Positions 33,474-41,867 of a stretch of 64,000 bases of DNA are shown piece by piece. Every line of letters starts with the position of its first letter. Position 1 is the stretch's first letter. The stretch spans positions 62,001-126,000 of the forward strand of contig JAFVCE010000005.1 in assembly GCA_017479385.1 (NCBI GenBank). Reading direction: 5' to 3'. The notes beneath the pieces were generated by a model. It was not told the origin of the DNA, made no database searches, and saw only the letters and a list, made by a program, of their open reading frames with translations. The position numbers and the translations under genes are program-made. The DNA is from Bacteroidales bacterium (GTDB taxonomy: Bacteria; Bacteroidota; Bacteroidia; Bacteroidales; P3).

Positions 33474-35096
33474 TCAATCTTTGATGTTGGGCTCCTCGAG
33501 GCCGAGGTGCTTCTTCTTATCGACGGCTTTGAGGTAGACGCCAATCAGCAGGGCGGCCACACCGAGGCAGGCCAGCATGACCAAGGCCCAAGTATAGTTC
33601 AGCTCGTCGGGGGCGGTACCGGGGTCGTTGGTGTTGGTCAGCACGTTGCCAATGAGGATGGGGAAGAGCCACAGACCGATGTTCTGAATCCAGAAAATCA
33701 GGGCGTAGGCCGAGCCGATAATCTTCTCGTCGACCAGTTTGGGCACCGAGGGCCACAGAGCGGCAGGCACCAGCGAGAACGAGGCGCCGAGCACCAGAAT
33801 GGTGACGTAGGCCACGACGGTTCCGCCAATGGCATTGCCTTTGAACATAGGCAGAATGAAAGCGAATGTCAAGTGGCAGAGAACCAGCAGTATAGAGCCA
33901 ATCATGAGCATCGAGGCGGCTTTACCCTTGTGGTCAACATAGTTGCCCAGGATGGGGGTTATGGCCACGGCCAAGAGTGGGAACACGGCGAAGATGGTTT
34001 CGGCGGTGCCACGCATATAGCCCATATAGCAGTAAACCACCAGAGCCACAATGGCAACGCACATTAAGCCATATTTCAGACCTTTCTTTTTAGAGAAGTT
34101 GCTGGCAAAAGCACAAACGGCCACCATGAGCATGATGACGTATTGCACTATGGTCACAGCCTCGCCCCCCCAGAAGCTGTTCGGGTCGGCCTCGGTGAGG
34201 GTGAGGTTGCACTGCAGCATATTGACGGCATATTTCTGGAAGGGGAAGATGGCCGAGTAGTAGAGCACACACAGCAGAGCCACCAGCCAGAAGCCCAGGC
34301 TCGAGAAAATCTTGCCGATGTCCTTGATTTTGAATGGGTCGTCCTTCTCTTCGGCCTCGCCGGTTTGGGCGTCGAGTTTCTTGTCCATGAAGAAATAGGT
34401 GACGAACATGATGAGGGCAATGCAGAGCAGCACCACGCCAAAAGCGACCGAACGGCTTACGTTGACCTCGCCGCCGAGCTTGGCAAAATAGGGGCTGAAA
34501 ATCATGCAAGTGGCCACACCCAAGCGAGCCAAAGCCATCTCGGAACCCATGGCCAAAGCCGTTTCGCGGCCTTTGAACCACTTCACGATGCCACGGCTGA
34601 CGGTGATGCCGGCCATTTCGGCGCCGCAACCAAAAATCATGAAGCCGATAGCTGCCAACTTGGCCGAGGCAGGCATTCCGCGATAGAAGGGCGATACGCC
34701 GAGTTCGTCGAACAAGGGAATATAGTTAAGGTTGTTGGTGAACCAGTTCTCGAGGCTGCTGCCAATAAAGCTCTCGCTGATAGCGAAATACTTTATCAAG
34801 CCGCCAACCAGCATCACAGCGCCGCTGAGCACAGCTGTGAAGCGCACACCCATCTTGTCGAGGATGATGCCGGCAAAGATGAGGAAGAACACAAAGACGT
34901 TGAGGAACGTCTCGGCGCCCTCCATAGTGCCGAAAGCTTTCGAGTCCCACCCACGGGTCGACTCCATAAGGTCTTTGATGGGCGACAGAATGTCCATAAA
35001 GATGTAGGCGCAGAACATTGCCAACGCCAACAGCAGCAGTGCTATCCATCGCATGGCAGCACTGTCTCTCAGTGTTTTTGTACCTGTTTGTGTCAT
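33474..35096 (-). CDS. MFS transporter
   Basis: A major facilitator superfamily protein of 540 residues with many membrane segments (for example WIALLLLALAMFCAYIFMD, FVFFLIFAGIILDKMGVR, AVTIVQYVIMLMVAVCAFA, ALVMLACLGVAALLIGVYL). The loop ILDKMGVRF matches motif A of the superfamily. Long loops lie after the second segment and in the middle (KKLDAQTGEAEEKDDPFK). The substrate cannot be read from the sequence. It has its own promoter (35144-35152) and may be cotranscribed with the thioesterase, 65-residue gene and aroQ. Confidence 0.9.
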   Translation of the reverse strand: MTQTGTKTLRDSAAMRWIALLLLALAMFCAYIFMDILSPIKDLMESTRGWDSKAFGTMEGAETFLNVFVFFLIFAGIILDKMGVRFTAVLSGAVMLVGGLIKYFAISESFIGSSLENWFTNNLNYIPLFDELGVSPFYRGMPASAKLAAIGFMIFGCGAEMAGITVSRGIVKWFKGRETALAMGSEMALARLGVATCMIFSPYFAKLGGEVNVSRSVAFGVVLLCIALIMFVTYFFMDKKLDAQTGEAEEKDDPFKIKDIGKIFSSLGFWLVALLCVLYYSAIFPFQKYAVNMLQCNLTLTEADPNSFWGGEAVTIVQYVIMLMVAVCAFASNFSKKKGLKYGLMCVAIVALVVYCYMGYMRGTAETIFAVFPLLAVAITPILGNYVDHKGKAASMLMIGSILLVLCHLTFAFILPMFKGNAIGGTVVAYVTILVLGASFSLVPAALWPSVPKLVDEKIIGSAYALIFWIQNIGLWLFPILIGNVLTNTNDPGTAPDELNYTWALVMLACLGVAALLIGVYLKAVDKKKHLGLEEPNIKD

Positions 35097-35143
35097 AATT
35101 ATTGTTTGTTTTTATTAATGATTTCTTATTTTATAAATAACGT

Positions 35144-35152
35144 GCAAAGATA
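35144..35152 (-). promoter_or_regulatory. Promoter -7 box (MFS gene)
   Basis: TATCTTTGC on the minus strand, 47 nt upstream of the MFS start. Confidence 0.65.
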
Positions 35153-35240
35153 CGTTTTTTTTCTCAAATCGTAGCCATTCATGCCTAAAAAGTTTGTATT
35201 TTTGTTTTATCTTACTGAAAAACAGGTGGTTCTGTATACG

Positions 35241-36209
35241 CTATACGAAAAACAAAGCCACACCAGCTACGCTTATTATGGCTCCGAGTACTTCGCGTGG
35301 GGCTACTTTTTGGTGAAAGAGCAGCGCTGCAGGGGCTATGATGAGTACCGGCGTTAGGGCGAACAGAGTCTGCGCAATGCCAGTCGAAGTGTACTGCGTG
35401 GCCAGCAGCGAAGCGCTAACACCTATGAATGGGCCGAATACGGTCGACCCCAACACGCACCACATGGCTTTGCGGTCGTGGATGGCATGGTTTAGCCGCT
35501 GGCGCCCATTGTGTGCAAAAACGAGCAGCAAAGTGGCAAATCCGGCCAAACCAATCAGCGCCCTAATCATCGTGGCTGCAAATGGCACGCAGATGTAGAG
35601 CGGCAGTGGCAGCAGTGCACCAGCCACTGGCGCGGCTGTGTCGAGCCCCGCGGCAGCGAGCGCAGCGTCGTAGTGTTGCAGGCCCATCTTGCTCAATACC
35701 AGGCCTAAACCCTGGCAAAGGCCTGCCATTACGGCGTAGAAAATGCCTTTGGGTGGCAGGCTGAGGCTCACTGTCGATTCTTTTTTCGACAAAATGGATA
35801 TGGCAATTCCGGTCAGCGTTATGACCATGCCGGCTATGGCGAGAGGGCGCATTTGCTCGCCGAGCAGCAGTCGGCCGGCTATGGCGGCCGTGGGGGCCGA
35901 GAGGGTCATGAACAGTTGTCCGAAACGCGACCCGATGTAGATGTAGCCTTGCATGAGGCAGTAGTCGCCCACCACGTAGCCTACCACGCCGCTCATCAGC
36001 AGCCAGAACCAAGTGGAGCGGTCGGCAAAGCGTGGCCAGGGAGCCCCCATGGTGAGCCACATGGTGATGGCGAGCAGGATGAGCGACATCGACATCCTCA
36101 CCACGTTGAGCGGCAGCGAGCCCATGCGTTTCGAGCCCACCTCGGCAAAGAGTGCGGTGGCGGTCCACGCTACGGCTACGAATAGTGCAATTGTTTCGCC
36201 GATAAGCAT
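35241..36209 (-). CDS. EamA-family (DMT) transporter
   Basis: A 322-residue membrane protein with two EamA repeats and about ten predicted membrane segments. Typical sequences are WFWLLMSGVVGYVVGDYCL, LFMTLSAPTAAIAGRLLLGE in the first repeat, and LFALTPVLIIAPAALLFHQ with EVLGAIISVAGVALFFV at the end of the second. Family members export amino acids, metabolites or drugs; the substrate is unknown. It starts 18 nt after the DUF2461 gene and is the last gene of a three-gene operon with that gene and the nuclease. Confidence 0.9.
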   Translation of the reverse strand: MLIGETIALFVAVAWTATALFAEVGSKRMGSLPLNVVRMSMSLILLAITMWLTMGAPWPRFADRSTWFWLLMSGVVGYVVGDYCLMQGYIYIGSRFGQLFMTLSAPTAAIAGRLLLGEQMRPLAIAGMVITLTGIAISILSKKESTVSLSLPPKGIFYAVMAGLCQGLGLVLSKMGLQHYDAALAAAGLDTAAPVAGALLPLPLYICVPFAATMIRALIGLAGFATLLLVFAHNGRQRLNHAIHDRKAMWCVLGSTVFGPFIGVSASLLATQYTSTGIAQTLFALTPVLIIAPAALLFHQKVAPREVLGAIISVAGVALFFV

Positions 36210-36227
36210 TTGCGATAGTGGTTTGTG

Positions 36228-36935
36228 CTATTTCACTTCTTCCATGGCGCGTTGCAGGAACTTGTTGAGTGGCAGGCTGGCGCGCCACACGTCGAGCACG
36301 GCGTCGGCCATCTCGGGGCTCCCAACGAGGCTTTCGTCGAGTGTGTGGTTCGAGCAGTAGTCCTTATATTTCAGCAGGTCGGCGTGTGGCCAGTCGGCAG
36401 GGTAGCCTTGCGGTACGCGTTGCAGTTTTTTGCTGGTGAAAAACGTGTCGCCAAAATAGTGGCGATAGGTTTTGTCGTTGATTATGGCAAGGAACTCGTC
36501 GGGGCAGTAGAATATTTCTTGGCGGATGGCGGCCAGGGCTTGCGGCGACGGCATGAATATGCCTCCGCCCAGGTCGCACATTCCCTCGAGGCCGTAGGCG
36601 TTGTCGCAGCCTATTTGAACGTAGTAGCCTGGAACTCCGCTGTTTTTCGGCCCCCAGCTGCTGAGGAAGCAGGCTATGTGGGTTTTGTAGGGCGTTTTGT
36701 CGGCCGAAAAGCGTGTGTCGCGATAGATTCGGTAGACCGAATTTTTTGCCGTCAGGCCGGTAAGGGTGGGGTCTACTTGCTGCATTTGGTCGATGAGGTA
36801 TTGTACAAAGGTGTCGAATTCGGCTTTGATTTCGAGCCATTGGTCTTTGTGGTCGTTGAACCATGGGCGGTTGTTGTTGGCTGCCAGTTGCTGCAGGAAT
36901 CCGATTGTTTGCGGGTGGAGTGTGGGTTGTTGCAT
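36228..36935 (-). CDS. DUF2461 family protein
   Basis: A protein of about 235 residues in the DUF2461 (TIGR02453) family, whose function is unknown. Recognisable segments are FLQQLAANNNRPWFNDHKD, YRIYRDTRFSADKTPYKTH and GGGIFMPSPQALAAIRQEI. The frame opens at 36998, but the ATG at 36935 (MQQPTLHPQTIGFL) fits the family start. It sits between the secreted nuclease (38-nt gap) and the EamA transporter (18-nt gap). Confidence 0.9.
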   Translation of the reverse strand: MQQPTLHPQTIGFLQQLAANNNRPWFNDHKDQWLEIKAEFDTFVQYLIDQMQQVDPTLTGLTAKNSVYRIYRDTRFSADKTPYKTHIACFLSSWGPKNSGVPGYYVQIGCDNAYGLEGMCDLGGGIFMPSPQALAAIRQEIFYCPDEFLAIINDKTYRHYFGDTFFTSKKLQRVPQGYPADWPHADLLKYKDYCSNHTLDESLVGSPEMADAVLDVWRASLPLNKFLQRAMEEVK

Positions 36936-36973
36936 TTTGGGTTTGTTTTCAGATTGTGAGAGTTGTTGATGGC

Positions 36974-37786
36974 TTATTGTTTCAGGCCACGCCAGCATTT
37001 GGTGCAGAGTGTCCCTTCGAGGCGAGCCTCCTGCTCGTCGGGCAGGGCGGGGAAGAGGTCGAGCCCGCTCACAGCTTCGAGGCTGTCTACCGTGACGGCG
37101 AATTTAGCCAGTGGCGCGTCGCTGGCACGGTGGTCGACGATGAAGGCTATCGTTTGGTCGATAGCGGGTGCGTATATTGCTTTGAAAAAGGCGTAGGGCA
37201 CCGCCACCTGGTTAGGCCCAATGCGGTCGGCGTTGCGGGCGTCGATGAGCGGCCCTGTGACGATGTAGATAGTGTCGTAGACTCTGGCCCAGCGGCGCAC
37301 TTGCGACTCGAGACGGTTCCAAACTCCGTCGTTGAATTCGGCTATCTGGGGCGAGATGTTGCTCATGAGGAATGTTTCGCTCATGGCGGTGGTGTCCCAC
37401 TTCATGTCGCCCGCTGGCACGAGGTGGCCGCGCGTGTAGCCACTTCGGCGATAGTCGTTCGGCGTGGCGCTGCCGGTAGCCACGGCTGGGTCTTCGCGAA
37501 AGTTGTTGGTGCGCTTGGCTTGGCCGTTAGCGCGGTCGCGCGTGAGCATATAGGCCACCCAGCGTGGCTGTTCGTAGGGCTCGGAGTATTGCAGGGTGTA
37601 GTGCTTATGGGTCACCGTGGCTGCAGGGTTGGCAATGGCTGGCAGGGGGTTGAAGGCGCCAAAATCGTTCGGAGCCGAAGCCTGGCTGTTTTGGGCCATG
37701 GGGTGGCACGAGGTGGCTACGAAAGCCATCGCGAGCGCAGCAACGCGACATAAATAGCTGATAGTGTTATGTTTGTCTATTTTCAT
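36974..37786 (-). CDS. Secreted DNA/RNA non-specific endonuclease (lipoprotein)
   Basis: A nuclease of the NUC1/Serratia family of about 270 residues. The catalytic region reads SGYTRGHLVPAGDM, where the RGH His is the general base, followed by SNISPQIAEFNDGVWNRLE with the metal-binding Asn. The signal ends in VATSC, a lipobox, so it is probably surface- or periplasm-anchored. The frame opens further upstream, but the -7 box at 37803-37811 supports the ATG at 37786. It is the first gene of the operon with DUF2461 and EamA genes and may serve in nucleic acid scavenging. Confidence 0.93.
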   Translation of the reverse strand: MKIDKHNTISYLCRVAALAMAFVATSCHPMAQNSQASAPNDFGAFNPLPAIANPAATVTHKHYTLQYSEPYEQPRWVAYMLTRDRANGQAKRTNNFREDPAVATGSATPNDYRRSGYTRGHLVPAGDMKWDTTAMSETFLMSNISPQIAEFNDGVWNRLESQVRRWARVYDTIYIVTGPLIDARNADRIGPNQVAVPYAFFKAIYAPAIDQTIAFIVDHRASDAPLAKFAVTVDSLEAVSGLDLFPALPDEQEARLEGTLCTKCWRGLKQ

Positions 37787-37802
37787 GGTTCGTGACTTTG
37801 GT

Positions 37803-37811
37803 GCAAAGATA
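37803..37811 (-). promoter_or_regulatory. Promoter -7 box (nuclease operon)
   Basis: TATCTTTGC on the minus strand, 16 nt upstream of the nuclease start. Confidence 0.65.
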
Positions 37812-38588
37812 CGAAACTTTGCCGACATATCAAAAAAAACTTTCTCGCCCCCAACCGAAGCTGCAACTGCCCCAAAAAACGAGACCGATTTTGCCCAGCC
37901 GCAACCCCTTTTTAGCCCTTTCAGCAACCAAAAGGTTAAATCGAACCTGTATTAAAAATAATTCAAAACTATGACAAAACTATATCATGTCTTACGTTTG
38001 TAAGTGATGAGTTAGAGATGACTAAGAGAATAGTAGGAGATGAGTAAGAGATGATATGTTTACAACGTTGATTTTCAGTGATTTACGTGTTGGTCTATAC
38101 CGCGGTGTTGGTTTTAAGGTTTAATGTGTTGAAATACAGGTTATTGTGGTGTTTTATTAAAGTAGTGCTAAAGCCTGTTGTGTGGCCGACTTTTACCAGT
38201 AGTTGACCCGATTTCGGGGCGAGGATAGTTTGAGCCATCCCGACCGTTAAGCTGCCTTTGGGGTGGCATAAGAGTCAACTAAAAGTTACCAGAGGGTGAG
38301 GCAAAGTTTCCAAGTCTCAGAACCTGCTTACGGCACTACCTCATGTTGGTGCAGAGAAGGATTGAATGAATGGTGGGGTAGGGGCATTGCAACCGCAAGG
38401 CGAGGACGGGCACCGAGCGCTGCAGCGGTGGAACTGTGGTAGTTGTGAGCATATCGTAGAAACCCCAGCGCGCCGTGTGGAAAGGGTGGTGTGCTGGGGT
38501 TAGGGGGGCTTGGGCGGTGGTAGTTTGTCGCTTGTTGGTAGTTGCTGAGTGGCGAGTGCTGCCAGCCGCCGTTTAGCCTAACTGTGGC
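37812..38588. other. Long non-coding region, partly GC-rich and structured
   Basis: About 780 nt with no credible coding frame in either strand. The left part is AT-rich and includes an 11-nt tandem repeat at 38006-38058. From about 38150 the base composition rises and several inverted repeats appear: TGCC/GGCA near 38260-38275, AGTTGAC near 38198 with GTCAACT near 38275, and CCCCAGC near 38462 with GCTGGGG near 38493. This suggests a structured RNA, but I recognise no known family; it does not match RNase P RNA, tmRNA or a cobalamin riboswitch. Confidence 0.5.
38006..38058. repeat. 11-nt tandem repeat of a different unit (GATGAGTAAGA)
   Basis: Units at 38006-38016, 38017-38027, 38028-38038, 38039-38049 and a partial 38050-38058 follow GATGAGTAAGA with changes. 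The 11-nt step is exact, as in R1, but the sequence is unrelated. Confidence 0.75.
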
Positions 38589-38852
38589 TTAGGCTAAACG
38601 GCCGGTCTTGATTTTGTATTGGTTCAAGGCTTGGGCCAGCTGGTCGGGGCATGAGGTGGGTCCTCCGTTGCAGCTTATGCCTTCGAGTCGCGCTATGGCT
38701 TGGTCTACGTCCATATCTTCGACCAAGCGACTTATGCCTTGCAGGTTGCCGTTGCAGCCGCCGAGGAATTGGACGTTGTGGAGGCGGTTGTTGTCGTCGA
38801 CATCGAAAGTGATGAGTGAACTGCAGGTGCCCGTAGTTTGATAGCTATACAT
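38589..38852 (-). CDS. TSCPD domain protein (TIGR03905-like)
   Basis: An 87-residue protein of the TSCPD family. The name motif is present as GGPTSCPDQLAQAL, together with GTCSSLITFDVDD and FLGGCNGNLQGISRL. The four conserved Cys residues suggest metal or cluster binding. Similar modules occur at the C-terminus of some ribonucleotide reductases and as free-standing proteins of unknown function. It follows the caspase-fold gene by 33 nt and is probably cotranscribed. Confidence 0.9.
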   Translation of the reverse strand: MYSYQTTGTCSSLITFDVDDNNRLHNVQFLGGCNGNLQGISRLVEDMDVDQAIARLEGISCNGGPTSCPDQLAQALNQYKIKTGRLA

Positions 38853-38885
38853 GGTTGCAGAGCTGTTTGGGTGGTTGGGGAGCGA

Positions 38886-40610
38886 TTATCTGAAGCGTAG
38901 GTTTTGCCAGCCGTCTTTGTATCGGCCGCCGGCAATGCCCGAGATTTGTTGCAGTTTGCCTTGCAGGGCCGATTCTTTGCTGACGTTGCGTTCCACGCTT
39001 TCGAAGAGGTCTTGGTAGGTTATGGGGTCTATATCGCCAGCGGCACTCTTGATTTCTTTGAGCAGGTAGTAGGTGAGGAAGCCGTGGTGTTGGTCTTCGA
39101 ACGAGTAGGCGGTGCAGTCGTATTCGGCAGCGAGCAGAATGACTATGTCTTCGCGGATGTTGGCTTTGCGTTTTTTGGCTTTTTGCCCTTTGGGCATATC
39201 GCAGCGCAGCATATTAGAGCCAGTGCGTGTTTTGCCGTCGAACGAGGCGTCGAAAATCATGGTGATGTTGCGCGAGGGGGTGCCTTTAAACCAACGGCAG
39301 AGCGAGTCGATGGATATGCATTGGTCGAGGAAACGGTCGGCGTCTTTGCCCTTGAGCGTTATGTCGAACGACGACACAGCGTTGGTTTTGCCTTTGCGTT
39401 CGCCGCTGAGTGATTTGATGGCGTCGGCATCGATGTTGTTGGGCACGATATAGGCTTGGCCGTTGGTGCTGGTAATGCCGTGGCCAGCATAGTAGAGGTA
39501 GAGGTCGGCAGTGGGTTGGTTGTTGCCGTCGGCGCCGTGCGAGGCGGTAGCGCGGGCGTTGTTTTTGAGCCATTCGACGCCGAGGGTCTTTATTTCGGCG
39601 CGCGAAGCGTTGTGTATGAGCTTCACCTGGCGTTCGGGAATGCCGAGGGCTTTGACGAAGTATTGGCGCAGCATAGAGCCGTCGTTCGAGGCGTAGGGCA
39701 CCGAGGGGAGGGCGCCGAGGGTGTAGTCCTCGTTGGCAATGATAAGCACGTAGGCGTTGGTGTAGGGGTCGTCGGTGCGCTGGGGGATGTTGAAGTCGAC
39801 GTATGCGTCTTGAATTTTGTCGGCGGTCATGTCTTCTATCGTTTCGCGGAAAGCGTCGTGCACGGTGAGTTCGATACTGGTGCGGCGGTATTGCGAGCCT
39901 ATGTCGCTAAACGACTTGGTGATGTAGTAGAATGTGTTTTTGGTAGAGCGGAGGTTGCGCACGTTGTTTTCGAGGAAGTGGCGCACCGACTGGGCGCGCA
40001 GGTAGGCCAATTGGGCGTTGTTGCTAATGCCTTCGACTTGCGAAATGGATATACGTATTTGCTCGTCGTTGTAGGTGACGGGGCAGTAGCGGAAGTCGCC
40101 GAACTCGCCGTTATAGTCGATGTGGACAATCTCGGCGGCGTCGGTGGTAGAGGTAATGCGAGCAGTTATTTCTTTGCCAGCGCTGAAGATGTCGCTGCAG
40201 ATGCCTTCGACAAAGGTTTTGGTCAGGTTGCAGATGGCACGGCAGGAGTTGGAGGCGTCCCAAAGGTAGGTGCCAGAGGGGTAGTCGTCGGTCACGCCCT
40301 CGAAGTGGCGGCAGTTGTAGCTTATGTCGAACACGTAGTTCAGTTCGGGTTTGCCATCCTCGCGAGTGCCTTCGACGATGTTGGTCTTGATGGTGACAAA
40401 CGATTCGTCGTAAAGTTTCTGGTCGTTGGGCAGGCTGACGAGTATCTGTTCCGCCTTTTTGGTCATGGTTTTTTGGCGGTTTTGGACGTCTTGCTGAATG
40501 AAATCGCGTATGGCGGCCTGGTATTGGCTGTTGACGTTGGTTTCGGATTCTTGCGCCATGGCTGCGACGGTGAGCAGGAGCGCGGTGGCAATCAGTACTA
40601 TTTTTCTCAT
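38886..40610 (-). CDS. Exported caspase-fold protein with Cys-to-Ser change in the active site
   Basis: A 574-residue protein with a signal peptide (MRKIVLIATALLLTVAAMAQ). Residues about 190-270 resemble an OmpA-like domain (NNAQLAYLRAQSVRHFLE, QYRRTSIELTV). The C-terminal part is a caspase-like (C14) fold: ANEDYTLGALPSVPYASND, the catalytic His in LYLYYAGHG (residue 377), and MIFDASFDG where family members have DACxSG. The nucleophile Cys position is Ser456 (codon TCG). The protein is therefore either a non-catalytic pseudo-caspase or uses Ser. It has its own promoter and follows the bat operon and an RseC-like gene. Confidence 0.85.
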   Translation of the reverse strand: MRKIVLIATALLLTVAAMAQESETNVNSQYQAAIRDFIQQDVQNRQKTMTKKAEQILVSLPNDQKLYDESFVTIKTNIVEGTREDGKPELNYVFDISYNCRHFEGVTDDYPSGTYLWDASNSCRAICNLTKTFVEGICSDIFSAGKEITARITSTTDAAEIVHIDYNGEFGDFRYCPVTYNDEQIRISISQVEGISNNAQLAYLRAQSVRHFLENNVRNLRSTKNTFYYITKSFSDIGSQYRRTSIELTVHDAFRETIEDMTADKIQDAYVDFNIPQRTDDPYTNAYVLIIANEDYTLGALPSVPYASNDGSMLRQYFVKALGIPERQVKLIHNASRAEIKTLGVEWLKNNARATASHGADGNNQPTADLYLYYAGHGITSTNGQAYIVPNNIDADAIKSLSGERKGKTNAVSSFDITLKGKDADRFLDQCISIDSLCRWFKGTPSRNITMIFDASFDGKTRTGSNMLRCDMPKGQKAKKRKANIREDIVILLAAEYDCTAYSFEDQHHGFLTYYLLKEIKSAAGDIDPITYQDLFESVERNVSKESALQGKLQQISGIAGGRYKDGWQNLRFR

Positions 40611-40644
40611 ATTGCGATTGTTGTGCTTATTATTATTTCAGACT

Positions 40645-40653
40645 GCAAAGATA
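40645..40653 (-). promoter_or_regulatory. Promoter -7 box (caspase-fold gene)
   Basis: TATCTTTGC on the minus strand, 34 nt upstream of the caspase-fold start, in the gap after the RseC-like gene. Confidence 0.65.
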
Positions 40654-40662
40654 CAAAAAAAA

Positions 40663-41076
40663 TTAGATATGTGCGATGTCGATTGCGAATTTCTTTTGCA
40701 GACGGTCTCGCACGAGGTAGAGTATTCCGGCATAACAGGCTGATACCGCGAGTGTTATGAGTGCCGTCCAGAGTTCGGGTACTTTCATTATGTTGAGCAC
40801 CGCGAAGGCTGCCAAGATGATTATAGCCGGCAGAACGTAGGCCAAAAGCACGGCTTTCAGTCCGTTTTGTTCGCTGAGGGTTACCTTGACCGGTTCGCCT
40901 GGCTGGTAGCTTTGCCAGTCGGTGGTGAAGGCCGACACCGTCTTGTCTTTGCTGTCGGCCATACCGCATTTGGCGTGTGCGGCGCAGTGGGCGCAGGCGC
41001 TGAGCACCTCGATGCGAACATCGACGCGCCCTTTTTGGGTGGCGAGTACTGTTCCGTCGTGTTCTATTCTTTCCAT
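40663..41076 (-). CDS. RseC/MucC-family membrane protein
   Basis: A 137-residue protein. The N-terminal half has Cys residues arranged as SACAHCAAHAKCGM, the pattern of the SoxR-reducing system protein RseC. Two hydrophobic segments follow (AVLLAYVLPAIIILAAFAVL and ALITLAVSACYAGILYLV). In Bacteroidota, RseC-like genes often sit beside rnf clusters, but here the gene follows batE by 32 nt and may be the end of the bat operon. Confidence 0.88.
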   Translation of the reverse strand: MERIEHDGTVLATQKGRVDVRIEVLSACAHCAAHAKCGMADSKDKTVSAFTTDWQSYQPGEPVKVTLSEQNGLKAVLLAYVLPAIIILAAFAVLNIMKVPELWTALITLAVSACYAGILYLVRDRLQKKFAIDIAHI

Positions 41077-41108
41077 GATTGGGAGTGTCGTGGGTTGTGT
41101 GTTGAGTG

Positions 41109-41852
41109 TTAAATAATTTCGCAGTCGGCCTGCATGAGCCAGCCAGTGTTGCCATCGGCCAGCCTAATCTTGTGCCAACCCGAGAGGCTTTCGTCGATGG
41201 TCACTTTGGTGCCTTCGTGGATGATGAATTTGTCGACGCTGTCGCGCTCGGGCGAGCCTTTCACCACCACTGCTTGTTGTGTCACCACTGCTTGGTTGTG
41301 GCGTTGCAGCCGTGCCGACGAGGCAATGGTTACCACGGTGCAGAGTGCCAACAGCAGTATCGCGCCCGTGGCGCCAATGGCGTAGTTGCGCCGTTTGGTG
41401 TACTGGTCTGCAAGCAGTGTAAGCACCACGAGGGCGGCCGTAGAGGCCAGTAGCACGAGCAGTATCAGTCGCCAACTGGTGGGCGCGAGGGCTCCGAGCA
41501 GGCTCTCCCACCAGCGCAATGCGAAGAATTGTGGCAGGGTGGCAATGCGGTCGGTGGTGTGGCTTTCGGCAAGAGCCAGATTTTCGCGTGTGTCGCGGTC
41601 GTTGGGTTTCAGCCTCAAAGCGCGTTCATAGTTCAGTATGGCGCGCCCGTTTTGGCCCAGCCTGTAATAAGTGTTGCCCAGGTTGTAGTAGAGCGCGGCC
41701 GACTCGAGGCCCTGCTCCAGTATTTGCTCGTATGCGGAGGCGGCCTCGTCGTAGTTTCCGGCTTGGTAGGCTCGCTCGGCATCGGCCATGGTTTGGGCTG
41801 GCAGTAGTGGGACGAGGAGCGATATGACTATTGTTGCGAGTGTCTTTTTCAT
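41109..41852 (-). CDS. batE: BatE: TPR and SH3 protein of the aerotolerance operon
   Basis: A 247-residue protein. The signal peptide is followed by two or three TPR units (DAERAYQAGNYDEAASAYEQ, ALYYNLGNTYYRLGQNGRAI). A pair of membrane segments lies in the middle (WRLILLVLLASTAALVVLTL and IGATGAILLLALCTVV). The C-terminus is an SH3b-like domain (GTKVTIDESLSGWHKIRL). This layout is BatE of the Bacteroides aerotolerance operon. It starts 15 nt after batD. Confidence 0.88.
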   Translation of the reverse strand: MKKTLATIVISLLVPLLPAQTMADAERAYQAGNYDEAASAYEQILEQGLESAALYYNLGNTYYRLGQNGRAILNYERALRLKPNDRDTRENLALAESHTTDRIATLPQFFALRWWESLLGALAPTSWRLILLVLLASTAALVVLTLLADQYTKRRNYAIGATGAILLLALCTVVTIASSARLQRHNQAVVTQQAVVVKGSPERDSVDKFIIHEGTKVTIDESLSGWHKIRLADGNTGWLMQADCEII

Positions 41853-41867
41853 GATAGTAGTTTTGGG

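Noticed and set aside
38216..38340. RNase P RNA
   Set aside because: GAGGATAG and CAGAACCTGCTTAC resemble the P4 strands, but they are only about 100 nt apart and the other conserved blocks are missing.
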